A stretch of 64,000 nucleotides of DNA. It comes from Maratus speciosus. Its lineage: Eukaryota > Arthropoda > Arachnida > Araneae > Salticidae. The notes beneath the pieces were generated by a model. That model had not been told where the DNA came from and ran no database searches. It saw nothing but the letters and a program-made list of their open reading frames with translations. Both the position numbers and the translations under genes were made by a program. The DNA is taken from contig OZ010795.1 in NCBI GenBank assembly GCA_963932465.1, positions 525,207,451-525,271,450 of the forward strand. Direction: 5' to 3'. Shown here piece by piece: positions 10,441 through 22,741 of this stretch; position 1 is the first letter of the stretch; each line of letters starts with the position of its first letter.

Positions 10441-13080
10441 TTAGAATTATTAGTTACTTAAAAACTATTTAAAAAAAAAAAAAAAAACAAAAAAAAAAAA
10501 ACATAAAAACCAAAAATAAGAGAATTTGGAGTAAATTTTAATTAATGTTTGTTTATTACAAATATTTAAATATATTATAATATATACATTCTTTAAATGT
10601 AGAAATTATCATAGCTTCAATTTTTCAGCTACAATAATAGCAAAAAAACAACAACAAAAAAAACTTAAAATATGCATTTTTATAAAAATAAAATACTTTA
10701 TATCAAAAGTAATAACAAATAAGTAATGACAAATAAACTGAGTTTAATACAGTTTTTATTGATACTCCAAATTAAAAAAAAAATAACAAATTAACCAAGA
10801 AATAAAATATTTCTTATACGAATCGAATAACTTTATATTATTTACGCCCAGAGTAAACATTTCTTGAGAACCCTTTTCTGTAAATTTCCTTTGATCATTA
10901 GTAAGAATTTGGATATTGTATTGAATTTAATTGACAACTGCAATTTAGGCTATCAAATTAGTTTTTCCAATGATTTCATGAAAAGAACTTGAAGGTATTT
11001 CCGGAATTGAACTAGAGACAAATAGATTATCCATCAATTGATAATGCCATTAAAAGATGTTAGAGGCATTACTAATTAGAAGGAAATCCTATAAAAATGA
11101 TTTATTGTTTTTTTCAAGTAAATGAATGTAACGTAAAGCTAGGAGAGTCTGAGCACATTTCAAAAGAATAATAATAAAAAAATATAAATATTAATTTTTT
11201 GATAAACTATGGATGAATAATTTTGACTTCGTTTGTTTTTTATGCATTTCCATTGTTATTTTGTTGTTATGATGTAATTTAATAGAACAGCAGCAATAAA
11301 ACCAGGAAAACAATTTTGCGCAATCTCTCCTTACAGGGTAGGAGAGATTGCGCACATGGGTAGGAGAGATTGCGCACATGGGTAGGAGAGATTGCGCATA
11401 TGAATAGAACAGATTGTTATTAAAGATAACTGCAATTAAATTGTTAACAATAATAGTTACACTTAAATGACATCGTTGGAATGTTTTTGTGAGTAAATAT
11501 TATTGCATTAGGAGTGAAACTTTCAACTAAATGTTTAAATAACAACAACAACAAAAAAAAAAAAGAGATAGAATTTTAACAATAGTTAATGAATTTTAAT
11601 TTAAGAAGAATATTAAAATATCAGAAAAAGCAAGCCCTACTAAGATTACAAAACAAAATTTATCTATTTGATACTATGTATGTTATGTAGGATTGTAGAA
11701 TGTTTAACTTGAAAATTACTTCATTTTAATTTCCACAGTTTTAATGTATTTTATTTGCTAAATGAAGTTCTGAACGTCCACAATCGATGCACTTATTGCA
11801 GTAAATCGTGCAGCTTTCGTGCAATCACCTGCAACAAACAATACATTGAATTCACTCACTGGTCGAAGTTGTATCCTTGTACAGTTCCAGATGTTCAATG
11901 CACTCATCCGCATTGACCTTCGTTTTGTTTCCATCAGTTTTTTTATCCCACTTTTTCTGGAAGCATCTTGTTTTCAGCTGGTTTTTTTGTTGTTGTTTGT
12001 TTGTTTTTGTAGCGACATCCTTCTTAAGTCTTTTTTTCATGTATATTTTGTGGATCAGTAACATTAGTTGCACTCTGTTTCCTTTTTGATTTCGGTGGTA
12101 TTAAATTACTTGGATAGGGTGAAGGCTTTTCCAAAACATTGTAGGTGTTGTAAAATTATTTTAGTTAACAATATTAATTTATTAGCAAATTAACTCTTCA
12201 TAAACTAAAAAAAATATATATAAATATTTAATTAAATTATTAACAAAAATAATTACATAAAATTACTTTATTAAAAAAAAAGTGTTATCTGCATTTTTTT
12301 TTTTTCAAATTAATTTGTTGCCAAATTTAGTTTCAATATTTATGTGTTTTTCCAAATTTATTTCAAAATTTATTCATTCACATGTTTTACACGTAATTTG
12401 CAATTCATGCAAATTTACCAATAAGCTGCATAATCTCTCTTAGCACTGAAGTTTATGAGTAATGCGCCACCTCTCCAAAGTAGTGCATGCGTAAACTCTC
12501 CTATTTTGGTAGGAGATATTGCGCGGGCTTTTATTTAAACATGGCCACTTCTAAAATCAATTTTTGGTGTTCGCATCCTTAGTCTAGGTTAGTATCTTAT
12601 AAGAAATCGTTTAAGTTCAAAATATTTTGTACTACTGACATTCTGTAAAAATTCTGACGAACAGTTGTGAAAATTGAAGCACGTACTTTTGAAAGATAAA
12701 ACTAAATAGCAATGCTTTATCTAAGACGCTTGGAACAATCAATGTGCACATTCATGTAGACACTGCACTAATGCTGCTGTACAAATACCCGGAGTCGCTG
12801 CGCGCGCACTTTACTCCTTCCAGTCGAAACTCTTTGTGCGCGATCTCCCCTACCGCGCAAACTCCCCTAACTTTACATTAGGTTTGGTGTGCGAATTATG
12901 ATAAATGAAGGATAAAACTCAATGAAAATATATTTATTTCAAAACATAACATTTAATGTAATATTTAATAATAATGTATGAAACAGCAAATATCAAAGTA
13001 TATGACATAAAATTTTAATATAATTTCTTAATTATGAAGTATTAAAATATGTCTGTAAAATGGATAGCACTCTTTAAAAA
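10441..13080 (+). repeat. Family A unit 4, split by a TIR element
   Basis: Family A sequence runs from 10441 to about 11130 and resumes at 12880 with TTAGGTTTGGTGTGCG, ending near 13080 with AAATATGTCTGTAAAA. The interruption is the 1.75-kb element 11131-12879. A-rich runs at 10470-10501 mark the junction between units. Confidence 0.6.
11131..12879. mobile_element. TIR element with TAGGAGAGATTGCGCA subterminal repeats
   Basis: The left end GTAAAGCTAGGAGAGTCTGA is matched on the right by CTCCCCTAACTTTAC, read inverted as GTAAAGTTAGGGGAG. The motif GGTAGGAGAGATTGCGCA is repeated with a 22-bp period at 11337-11400. Single relatives occur inverted or direct at 12510 (GGTAGGAGATATTGCGCG) and 12840 (GCGCGATCTCCCCTACC). 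Many copies of one short motif near both ends are typical of transposase-binding subterminal repeats. There is no transposase, so it is non-autonomous. The target duplication could not be fixed. Confidence 0.65.
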
Positions 13081-13274
13081 ATACAGACATTGCTTAATCT
13101 AGGAAATAAATAATATAAATATAAACGAAAATATGCAATAACCTCTTCCCAGTTACTAACGATTCCAAAAAGCGGTTCTCTGATTAAAAAACTCAGAAAC
13201 CAATGTATTTTCAATATTTAAGAAAGAAAAAGAGATTTAAAGATTAAAATTAATGGGATTTTTTATAAATCAAT

Positions 13275-13395
13275 TTGTAATTTTTTACAATCTAGGCGAA
13301 AAAGTGTCAATGCCAGAATTCGAACCATCTTTGGACTCAGACCTTTGGCTGAATCCGCCAATATTCTACCAACTAAGCAATCAAGGACAAACCTG
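13275..13395 (-). mobile_element. tRNA-derived SINE head, left arm of inverted pair
   Basis: On the minus strand an A-box-like TTAGTTGGTAGAATATTGG (13360-13378) is followed 34 bases later by a B box, GGTTCGAATTCTGGC (13312-13326). GACACTTTTTCGCC comes next. Spacing and motif match an RNA polymerase III type 2 promoter. The T-run could act as a Pol III stop. It faces away from the similar unit at 13435-13545. It is not a functional tRNA gene: I see no proper acceptor stem. Confidence 0.6.
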
Positions 13396-13434
13396 GCCGA
13401 CACATAATTTACCCAGCACATAATGACTAATGTT

Positions 13435-13545
13435 TGATGACTATTAGCTCAACTAGTAAAGCACTGGAGGGGTTTAGACAAACCTAAATGGTCCGAATTC
13501 TGGCCTGGACACTTTTTCGCCCAGTTTTGAAAGAAATTACAACTT
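13435..13545 (+). mobile_element. tRNA-derived SINE head, right arm of inverted pair
   Basis: The A-box-like TAGCTCAACTAGTAAAGCA lies at 13445-13463, and the B-box-like GGTCCGAATTCTGGCC at 13490-13505. GACACTTTTTCGCC follows (13508-13521), the mirror of the left arm. The arms share their 3' parts closely but differ between the boxes. They may be two SINE insertions of opposite orientation or one composite element. Confidence 0.6.
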
Positions 13546-13732
13546 TTATTATCCATTTGTAAATACATATCCAGGGTTTTTAACGTAGTTTTATTTCCTG
13601 CGTTTTATGGATAATGTTTATTTTGCTGTCACTAATTCTAGGAAATGTATCTGTTTTGTACACACGAAATATAGGTTTTTCGGATGCAATCAATTCTGAA
13701 TAAACATTTTCATGTACAATAAACATGTTTTA

Positions 13733-13799
13733 CAGGCAACCGGGATAACAAAATTAAATTAAAATTAATATTAATATTATTTTGTTTCTGTTGCCTGCA
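13733..13799. repeat. 67-bp imperfect hairpin
   Basis: CAGGCAACCGGGATAACAAAA on one side pairs imperfectly with ATTTTGTTTCTGTTGCCTG on the other, around an AT-rich loop. It may be a tiny MITE remnant. Confidence 0.5.
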
Positions 13800-14572
13800 T
13801 ATATTAAATAACGCAGCAAAAATTCCCAATTGAGTAGTAATTGTTAGTATTCAAAATATATATTTGGGATTGATACAAATTGATTAATTCACTGTAAAAA
13901 CTATTCGGATACGGTTTTGACTTCTTTAAACAAAAGAAAATTTTCCCTTATAAATTATTCTTTAAGTCATAAAAAAGAAAGAAAACAAGAAAGACAATCT
14001 TTTTATGATGTTTCTGAAGGCAAAGAACGCTTCTCATATTCATAAGTAAAGTAACGGAAAATTTTGTTACACATTTTCATTCGTGATTAGATTATGTTTT
14101 CGTAGATTAAGACACTTTTATCTTTTGTTTAGAGTGTTCTATGTAACCGTTCCCTGAATAGTTGTAGTAGTATTAATATTATACCCTTTAATTATTATTT
14201 TTAATAAAACACAGAAAATGTCTGTAAATATTAAAGGGAGATTTTTATTATCTTTATCAGCCAACAAAAATCAATAAGATATAATAACTTCTTATGAAAT
14301 CCGTTAGAAGAATATTGCCTGACTCAGTTTTTTTTTTAAATACCGAAGAAATATATGGGAATACACTCTTCTATATGGAATATTTTTCATGAGATAAGAA
14401 AACGTTTTGGATTTATGTGTTAGATAATAAAATAATGTAAATTTTTCTAAGTTTTTTTTTTTTTCTCAAAAGATTCTTGAACTAACTTTAATGTATTTTA
14501 ATGAAACAATTAAATACCACATGCACTCAAAATAAGTTTTTAATCAAGGAAAAATTGCTAAAATGCAGCGAC

Positions 14573-14602
14573 ATTATTATTATTATTATTATTATTATTT
14601 TT
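14573..14602 (+). repeat. (ATT)n microsatellite
   Basis: About nine ATT triplets followed by a T-run. It gives rise to a misleading open frame with a run of isoleucines. Confidence 0.85.
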
Positions 14603-14691
14603 TTTTTTTTTGTATTTGAACAGGTATTTTGGAACATAAATATTGATAAAAATCATGAAACAAGGTGTCAGGTAGAAATTCTATCTTCCTA

Positions 14692-14891
14692 CACTGTTAA
14701 AATTTTGCAGCATTCGGGAAGGTCATTTGACCGTTTTTTCCGAAAACGGTTACACAACCGTAATTTAACACTATTCTGACCATATTATTGGCCGTTTTTT
14801 GGTCAGAATATAGTAAAATTATGGTTATGACACCGTTTTTTCAAAAAACGGTCGAATGACCTGACAGAATGCTGAAAGATTTTTAACAGTG
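14692..14891. mobile_element. MITE family B, copy 1 (TA target)
   Basis: The ends CACTGTTAAAATTTTGCAGC and TTTTTAACAGTG are inverted and flanked by TA on both sides (14690-14691, 14892-14893). Length is 200 bp. Inside are nested hairpins built from CCGTTTTTTcCGAAAACGG and its mirror CCGTTTTTTCAAAAAACGG. TA duplications and no coding point to a Tc1/mariner-powered miniature element. A second copy lies at 26051-26249. Confidence 0.8.
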
Positions 14892-15534
14892 TACGAGAAA
14901 CATTCATTTCAAGTGACCACTACTTTATTATTTTTTACAAGCTCTCTAAATGTGTTTTTAGGTTTGTTAAAAAATCAATTATGTTACAACTATAAAACAA
15001 AGTATTCCGATCTCACACAGTGTTTTGAATAAGTTAAAAACAGTCAAAATGTTATAAAACAATCACCCTTTTTTTCACATCACAAAGTGAATCTAAACAT
15101 TTAAACCATATAAAAAGCATTTAAAGCAGCAGCACAAAAAAACGGCGGCATGAATATAAATGAAGAAAAAAAAAAATCCCTGCCGGCTCGGACCTACAGG
15201 CGGAGGTAGATTTAGAAGTTAAGTACTAAATTCACCAACAAAACTTAAATCAAGATTAGAGATAAACCCAGTTCCTTCGCGAAGAATGAGCTCTAGGGAG
15301 CTAAACATTTTCTGAAAATTCTAATATGCACAAATACACACACGCATGTATATGGAATAGGTTTAAAAATGGCTAAATCAAATTCAGAGAACCTCAAAGT
15401 GTTAAAATATGTTAATATTTCCATACTCGGGTTTTTATCATGTTTTAATACGTTTCTTCAAACTCACATGACGTTACATATTCACCTGCTGTGGTCCATT
15501 ATATTTTCAATATGTCGCAATATTTTGTTGTTGT

Positions 15535-15740
15535 TTTTTAATTCGTTAAACTTTTTATTTCATTTTTAATTTTCATGCAGAAATCTTGCTCTAGAAAACT
15601 TATGACGTAATATTCAATTTGTTTTCAATTCGTCAAACTATTTATTTCATTTTGAGTTTTCATGCGGAAATCTTGCACTAGAAAACTTATGACGTAATAT
15701 TCAATTTGTTTTCAGTTCGTCAAACTATTTATTTAATTTA
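15535..15740 (+). repeat. Two-plus tandem units of 87 bp
   Basis: The block CTAGAAAACTTATGACGTAA, TATTCAATTTGTTTTCAaTTCG recurs 87 bp apart (TATGACG at 15601 and 15688). A third, decaying partial unit follows to about 15740. Confidence 0.75.
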
Positions 15741-15887
15741 ATTTTTCACGTGAACTTGTAATAGAAAAGCAATTGTTGTAGTGAGAATTTTATTGCTTTT
15801 TTTTTAATTGTTGGCAACTGTTATAACGAAAAATATTTATTTTTTCCTGTCATTGTTGTGTAAGAGCTGGTTTTATCATAATCTTGT

Positions 15888-16049
15888 TCAGATAGTATTC
15901 AAAATTTTGAACACTCCCCATTCCCATTCCCTTGGACCGATTTTGCCCATTTTCAATCCCCGCCGAGATATTAGCCATCTTAAATTTGTTGGCGAGTTTG
16001 AAGACGATTCGTGCATAATTGCGACTTTTATCGTGCGGACAAAATTTAG

Positions 16050-16127
<78 letters not shown>

Positions 16128-16230
16128 TTTTAGGTGGGGGTGGTTTTGGGTTCCTGGGGTCCTATAATGAAAAGTTATGAAGGATTTTTTCAAAAGTCGC
16201 ACCGCGGTAACGACTGCAATAGGTAGTATT
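15888..16230 (+). mobile_element. Microsatellite-bearing repeat (family C), copy 1
   Basis: A GC-raised lead (15920-16040) is followed by ACAT repeats at 16050-16078, AT repeats to 16122, then GGTGGGGGTGGTTTTGGGT and CGACTGCAATAGGTAGTA. The minus strand of the right part corresponds to the sequence at 43128-43300 (CTACCTATTGCAG, a C-rich block, then AT repeats). Open frames here that contain alternating Ile-Tyr are products of the microsatellite. Confidence 0.55.
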
Positions 16231-17439
16231 TCTTACGAAATCTACCTAACAGCAGTATCTTTAGCTAGCAGAGAGTTAGATAACTTTACTAGCATTGTCT
16301 TTTTATCTTCCATTGTCACCTGAAGACAATCCAATTATTTATTTTTTTATAGAGATTTTTAAAAGTTTATGCTGCATACGTGAAAATAGCTAAATACATA
16401 TCCCATTAAATATATTTTAATTATGAGGTCATATTCTATATATTATTAAATGTCATTCATTCCTAGATACAATCACACAGGTACAACATACCACCTTTTG
16501 TGATTACGTCTCAACGCTGGTATTTACGTTTATTTTAAATATCTGTATTGACTGTTTTCAACGCCACTTAATTCAAAAAGTCGCGTGTAGCTATTTGACA
16601 TTATGCAAATTATGAGTAATAATAATCATGAGATCCCTTTTTTGTCCCCCTGATTCCAGTCCACGTATCTTAAATATATCTGTTTCAAACTTCATATTGA
16701 TTTGAAAAAAGATTTCGAAATAAAAACAACATAAGACATTAACCTCCAAATTCTAAGATAATTGAATTTGAGAAATATTTGAAAAGGAAAATGCATATTT
16801 TACCGGAAAATACTGTAATTTTTTTTCTCAGGAAATTTTTATTATTATAAACTAAGCAAATTATTTGTGCATGTATTTTTTTTTTTATGTAACCACTTTT
16901 AATATTCATAAACATTTGTTTATTATTATCTCCATTATTGTATGAAGAGGAAGTAAAGAATCTATGAATGATGGTGTTATTTTCGAACCATTACATAATT
17001 GAATGTTGATAAAAGCAGCTTTCATTGATAAGCATATCTGATTGATGAAAATAAGATGATGATGTTTAATAGTTGATATTATTCCTGACATATATGGAAG
17101 ATAATGATATTATTTTCGTAAGAATATTTATAGTTCTAGCACATAAAATATAATTGTGTAGTTCTCCATTTTTGTATAATTTCAGCATATTTTCGTACTT
17201 TTGTTCTTAAATATTTGTATACGTAACAACTACATTATTTTATTTCTATACTAGTAATTTTTTTAGATGCAGATATAAAATATTGGAAATTTCAGTGCGT
17301 GTTTCAAACTTATAAAAAGATTGTCGTTAAAAAACACTGTCTATAAAATACAAAATGACGCAAATTTTCAAAATTTATTTACTATAAACATAATATAACT
17401 ATACTTTTAGCTCCAAAAAACATTTATCTTAAAAAATGA
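16231..17439. other. AT-rich stretch with no recognised gene
   Basis: I see no coding frame, TIR pair or tandem array in this interval. Confidence 0.5.
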
Positions 17440-19190
17440 TTTTCTTTCATTTTTTCAATAAATTTATATAGCAACTGAATGTCATCTCTTACACTTACCG
17501 AATAATCAAACATCAATTCTATATGAATTCGGGAATCTTTAAAACAAGACCAAGAAAATCAAAAATACATTGCGTGTAATATACGACATTAAGAAATTTA
17601 AATCATTCAGAAAGTTGGAATTAATTATTAAAAAAAATTACAAAAATCTAAATTATATAAAGAATCATTGCTCCGCAATACAAATAAATAAAAATATGCT
17701 GTTAAACGAACAACAGGGGAGATAAATTTAAATGAAAATTTTACACAGTTGAATATAGCAACTGAATGGCATCTCTTACACATGCCGAATAATGAAGTAT
17801 TAATTCTTTATGAATTTGGAAATCTGTAAAACAGGGCCAAGAAAATTAAAAATTCATTGCGTGCAATCTGTCACATTAAGAAATTTGAATCATTCAGAAT
17901 GTAGGAATCAATTAATACATGAAATTTTAAAATATGTTTTTTCATTAGAAAGCATATCAGATATATAAAGCTGTTACAAACATTTTAATTCGAATGTTTT
18001 TTAATTAAAAATGTACAATAAAATAAATTATACAAATATACTTTGCTTCACAATACAAATAAATAAAAACGCGCTCTTAAACGAAAAACAGGGGAGATCG
18101 ATATAAATGAAAATTTTAAGTAATCGAATACAGCAACTGAATGACTTCTCTTACACATACCGAATAATCAAGCATTAATTCTATATGAATTCGGGAAGGT
18201 TTAAAAAAGTACCAAGAAAATTAAAAATACATCGCTTGTAATATGTCACATTAGGATTTTTGATCATTCAGAACGTAGGAATTAAGTAATATATAAAATT
18301 ATAAATATGCTTTTTTATTAGAAAGTATATGAGATATATATAAGGCTGATGCAAACATTTTAAATTGAATGTTTTTTAATTAAAAAAGTGTACAATAAAT
18401 GAAAATTATACAAAGATATTTTGCTTCACAATACAAATAAATAAAAATACGCTGCTAAACGAACAACAGGGGAGATAAATTTAAATGAAAATTTTACACA
18501 GTTGAATATATCTTCTGAATGCAATTTCTTAAACATACCGAATAATCAAACATCAAATATATATGTATTCGGGAAGCTTTAAAACAATACCAAGACATTC
18601 AAAAAATACATTGCGTGTAATGTGTCACATTAAGAAATGTGAAACATTCAGAACTTAAGAATGAATTAATATATGAAATTTTGAAGTACGCTCTTTCATT
18701 TGCAAGCATATGAGACATATAAGGCTGATACTAAACTTTTGATTTGAATGTTTTTAAGGAAAAAATACAATAAAAGAAATTATACAAAGAACCCTTCCTC
18801 TACAATACAAATAAATAAAAATATGCTGCTAAACGAACAACAGGGGAGATAAATTTAAATGAAAATTTTATACAATTGAATATAGCAACTGAATGACATT
18901 TCTTACACATACCTAATAATAAATAACCTAATAAATAATTAATTCTATATGAATTCGGGAAGCATTAAAGCAATACCAAGGAAACTGAAAATACATTGCG
19001 TGTAATATGTCACATTAGGAATTTTGAATCATTCAGAACGTAGGAATTAAGTAACATATAAAATTATAAATATGCTTTTTTATTAGCAAGCACATGATAT
19101 ATATAAGGCGTATACAAACATTTTAAACTGAATGTTTTTTATTAAAAAAATTACAATAATATAAATTACATAAGGAATATTTTTAAATGT
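17440..19190 (+). repeat. 375-bp satellite, about 4.6 units
   Basis: The landmark ACAGGGGAGAT occurs at 17713, 18088, 18466 and 18840, a period of 374-378 bp. Other shared blocks are CAACTGAATG.CATcTCTTAC, ACATTGCGTGTAATATGTCA, and ATACAAATAAATAAAAATA. The first unit lacks about 90 bp before its second block. Units differ by many single changes, so it is an aged array. The sequence has no long frame. Confidence 0.85.
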
Positions 19191-19355
19191 TTTAGCTATG
19201 AGAAAATAAACATAATGCATCTAGATTAACTACCATATTTTTATTTGAATCACGTTGTTGTTGTACTTTGGGACAGCAAAATATGTTGTACAACATATGC
19301 ACTACCCTAAATAATATGGATAAATAAAAATATTTTTACTATTTATTTTAAGGAC

Positions 19356-19359
<4 letters not shown>

Positions 19360-19407
<48 letters not shown>
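19360..19407 (+). repeat. Uninterrupted run of 48 A
   Basis: A pure A tract that may be the poly(A) tail of a retroposed copy, though the upstream sequence gives no recognisable body. Its real length may vary because of sequencing slippage. Confidence 0.8.
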
Positions 19408-19408
<1 letters not shown>

Positions 19409-19615
19409 ATGTGATATACAGCAAATAAAATAACTCAACTTTTTTACATATATTTTATAATGACTGAAGTTCGCAAATATAAATCTCATAACACTTGATA
19501 AATCTTTTTTTTACATGTGATGTGTTATAAACATGTGTTCTTAACATTGTTAATTAACACGTGTTATAAAGAGCACAATTTCTGATGTATTTTTCTCTGC
19601 TTTGAATCAATGTTT

Positions 19616-19957
19616 TTTACTAGATTGTTAATCATGGACAATCGTTACAGCCGTTTTTCGATTCCTACAATACAGAAATACCGAGAAGTTAGAACCAGTT
19701 TGTTAACAATCTCTCCCCATGCTTTACATAAATTACAGACACTTAACCGTACTGTCTTTGGGGCATAAAAAACATACTGCAAGCCTTGTGTTAATGAATG
19801 GATGATGTCACATCCTGGACAGCCAATGATAATACATGATTCAGCAAATATTGTTGAAAGTTCATTTTATAAAGCTTTCACAACATCTAATATCATGAAA
19901 GGCTTTGAAGTAACGGGCGTTTATCCAATCAATGAAATTCTTGAATCAGATGAATGA
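19616..19957 (+). pseudogene. Pogo/Tigger-like DDE transposase fragment
   Basis: One frame runs from about 19616 to a stop at 19955, with a single internal stop after TVFGA. It reads LLIMDN (the second catalytic Asp region of the DDE_1 fold), REVRTSLLTISPHALHKLQT, LNRTVFG, YCKPCVNEWMMSHPG, then FTTSNIMKGFEVTGVYPIN. The last block is the usual end of pogo/jerky-type transposases, where S.I..GF...GI.P.N is conserved. Only the C-terminal third of the protein is present. The helix-turn-helix half, first Asp and TIRs are absent. It is inactive. Confidence 0.8.
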
Positions 19958-20445
19958 ATCTTCTTTTGCCGGGTAGCATAGCTATATAATTTACATCTTT
20001 AAAACTGTCAATTAACACACATATAAATGCATAAGAATATCGAATAATTTTTTTTTATTTTAAAATTTTCTTAATTTTAAATTTAAATTTTAAATTATTT
20101 TTTTATAAATTTAAACAGATAACAAAAAATCGATACTGAATGTATGATTAATTAGTATGACAGAAAGGAGTTTATACGAGAATATCTATAAATTTAATTA
20201 CATACATTCAGTAATGATAGATACTGAATTTATTAAATATTTCTAGAATTCAAATTATAAATATTAGTTTTTTAATTTTTAATATAGATAAGTCATTTCT
20301 CTATTTTTAAACAAAATAATTAAATGTCTCTATTATTGTACTTTCGTGTCGCAGAAAGTATTGAGAAGTAAAGGTTACTTTTCAGAGATGTGGTTTTAAA
20401 ATTGGCAACATTGTTGCTAGTTACAATCAATTGTGCCATTTCTCA

Positions 20446-20776
20446 ATGAATAGACTGACGCTGGAACAATGCTTGCAAATTGTGCAAAACACCATCAGTT
20501 AATTACGGGAGACATTCGGTGAGCGTATAACTTTGCATAATGGAGCTCTGAACAGTCTTCAACTGTCATGTGATCTCACACCAATGGATTATTTTATGTG
20601 AGGATATGTGAAGTACTGGTCTACGCCGATAAACCACAGACGTTATACCACTTGGAAATCAAAATTCGTCGCGTTATTCTTGATATACGACTCCAGTTGC
20701 TATGTAAAGTGCTCAAATATTGACTCCCAGATTGCGCTTTACTAGATTCAGCCGTAGCTCCCATATGCAAAAGTAA
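20446..20776 (+). pseudogene. Mariner-like transposase remnant, internally deleted (second lineage)
   Basis: A start at 20446 opens MNRLTLEQCLQIVQNTIS, which resembles the first helix-turn-helix segment of IS630/Tc1-mariner transposases. It passes straight into LRETFGERI and SCDLTPMDYFM, the catalytic-core end (CDLTP.D.F) that normally comes more than 250 residues later. A stop replaces the codon after DYFM. After a frameshift the sequence continues VYADKPQTLYHLEIKIRRVI and, after another, LRFTRFSRSSHM. N- and C-termini are kept and the middle is lost, as in the unrelated-lineage remnant at 4846. Confidence 0.75.
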
Positions 20777-20789
20777 TTTTTAAACACGA

Positions 20790-21732
20790 ATGGCACAAAA
20801 ACATTTATTTAATAAAACTAATATTATGGCCACTAACATTATTTTCATGTTTTTTATTTCGTCTGAAATGTGTATACATTTAAAAAACACTCTTCGCATG
20901 CATAATTTATTTAAACTGTTTAGGAAAAAAATAATTAAAATAATAATTAGCATTCAAAGAATCCATAGTATAAACTAATACTTCTAAGTTATTATCTTAT
21001 ACTAAAACATAGAAAAATGTAGAATATATATATATATGTGTGTGTATTATTTTTTAATGCCACTTCGAGTGATATAATTATAAATATATATATATATTTC
21101 AAATAATGGTATCTTTTTTACTACGCGGTTCTTTTCTGATAACGAATACAAAATAGAAACAGTGACCATTTGCTACATTAAAAATGATGAAATTGTATTT
21201 ATTTACTTAAAAAATGTATACATATTTTGTAGTATTTGAAAAATATAATGGAAAATAGCCAGGCTGAAGAATAAAAAATAATTTTCTTTTCTTTTTTTTT
21301 TTTTTAATTTTACGAGAGAAAAGAGGATAATACTTATTCTTGCGACAATGGCTTTTGCAAATGTAATCTGCAAATTAAGTACGGGAAAGAAAGAAAAGAA
21401 TAAACTCGTAATGTAATCACAGACATAAAATATTTTTTGCTATTTGTTTCACCTGAAAGAAACTCGAAGTAATAGTGATGAAAAAAAGCGAACCTTTCAG
21501 TACCTTTTTTTGCCAAAATCAACAGCAAATATTTCTTTCTAGGGAAAAGGAACAATGGTAATATTTTATTCCGCATATTTTTTCGGAGAAACATAAAAAA
21601 AAATGCTTTTTTAGGTTATGGTTCTTGTTTCTGAAAATTTTTTTTAAGCAATCATTTTAAAATCTTTCGAAAAAACTGCGAATTATTTATCCCACTTAAG
21701 TTTATTTGCTAAATGCTTAATTTGTTCTACTA
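20790..21732. other. AT-rich stretch with TA and TG microsatellites
   Basis: Short alternating TA/TG tracts lie near 21027-21046 and 21085-21100. An 86-codon minus-strand frame at 21334-21594 has no recognisable motif and is probably chance. Confidence 0.45.
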
Positions 21733-22353
21733 TTAAATACATATTAAAGCACAAATAATTGTATAAAATTACTTTCTGGTGCATAAATATAATATAAAGA
21801 TATTTAAAATACAAATTTAAAATATCTTAAAATACATTTAACATTTTAAGGTTGTTATTAGTAGAATTTAAATGTTGTTATTATCATCTTTGCTCTTTTT
21901 CGAGATTTGCCTAGAAGAAACCATTGTAATTTAACGGTTGTATGTCAGATGGGACGCTAGATAAAGTTATTCATATTTTCAATAAAAACGAGCTTTCATC
22001 TATTATGCAGCAAATCTTTCCTTACTCCAAGAATATCGTATTAATTGCATAACATTTGAAAATAATAGTTATATTTAATAATAATTGAATTTGAATAACA
22101 TTATTTGGCATCTCATGTGACGTACAACTTTTAAATTACAATGGTTTCTTCTGGACAATTCTCAAATAAACGCAAAGAAAATAATAACAACATTTAATCC
22201 TACTGATGACGGTCTTTTAATGGCTGAAAACATTCTAGGTTTTTCTAATGTATTTTAAGATATTTTTAATTTGTATTTTAAATATCTTTATATTATATTT
22301 ATGCACCCGAAAGTACTTTTTTATAAATATTTGTGCTGTTATATGTGTTTAAT
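21733..22353. mobile_element. Inverted-repeat (fold-back) element, about 0.6 kb
   Basis: Left arm blocks AGCACAAATAATTGTATAAA (from 21748), GGTGCATAAATATAATATAA, and AAACCATTGTAATTTAACGG are mirrored on the right: AAATTACAATGGTTTCTTCT, TTATATTATATTTATGCACC, and TATAAATATTTGTGCT (ending 22337). Arms are about 245 bp with a spacer of about 90 bp. No coding frame or target duplication could be set. Confidence 0.7.
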
Positions 22354-22741
22354 TATTTAACTCAAGGTGAATATAGCACAATAATTTTCATTTTCATTTT
22401 TTGTTCTACGATGATTAAGGTATCAAGTGCCTTTGACACCTGTACATTTGGCAGTGTTCAAAAATAAATTTTTATTTAATATCTTATATTAAAATTTCCT
22501 TCTTGTCGAATATTTTAAAAGAAACCCTAAGCAAAAATTCGCTTTAGAAGGGAAGTTATGTCTAATAAAGTAAAATTTTCTTTATATGTATTGAAGAGGT
22601 ATTTCTATCGCTCAAGTATTTTTATTTTCAAAACGTTGATTTTGATTATTCAAGCATGATTTCTAAGAAATCACTGGATAGAAATTAATGAAATTTTTAC
22701 CTGGAGGTACAAACCTTGTAGATGCACAAAATGACCTACTA

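Noticed and set aside
13435..13545. Functional tRNA gene
   Set aside because: A and B boxes are present, but I see no paired acceptor stem and the sequence is part of an inverted repeat, so a SINE is more likely.
15808..16202. Open frames of 104-119 codons on both strands
   Set aside because: They run through ACAT and AT microsatellites and contain alternating Ile-Tyr and Val-Cys-Met runs; this is simple repeat and not coding sequence.
19360..19407. Retroposed gene copy indicated by the 48-A run
   Set aside because: Upstream sequence shows no coding frame, known SINE or LINE body, or target duplication.
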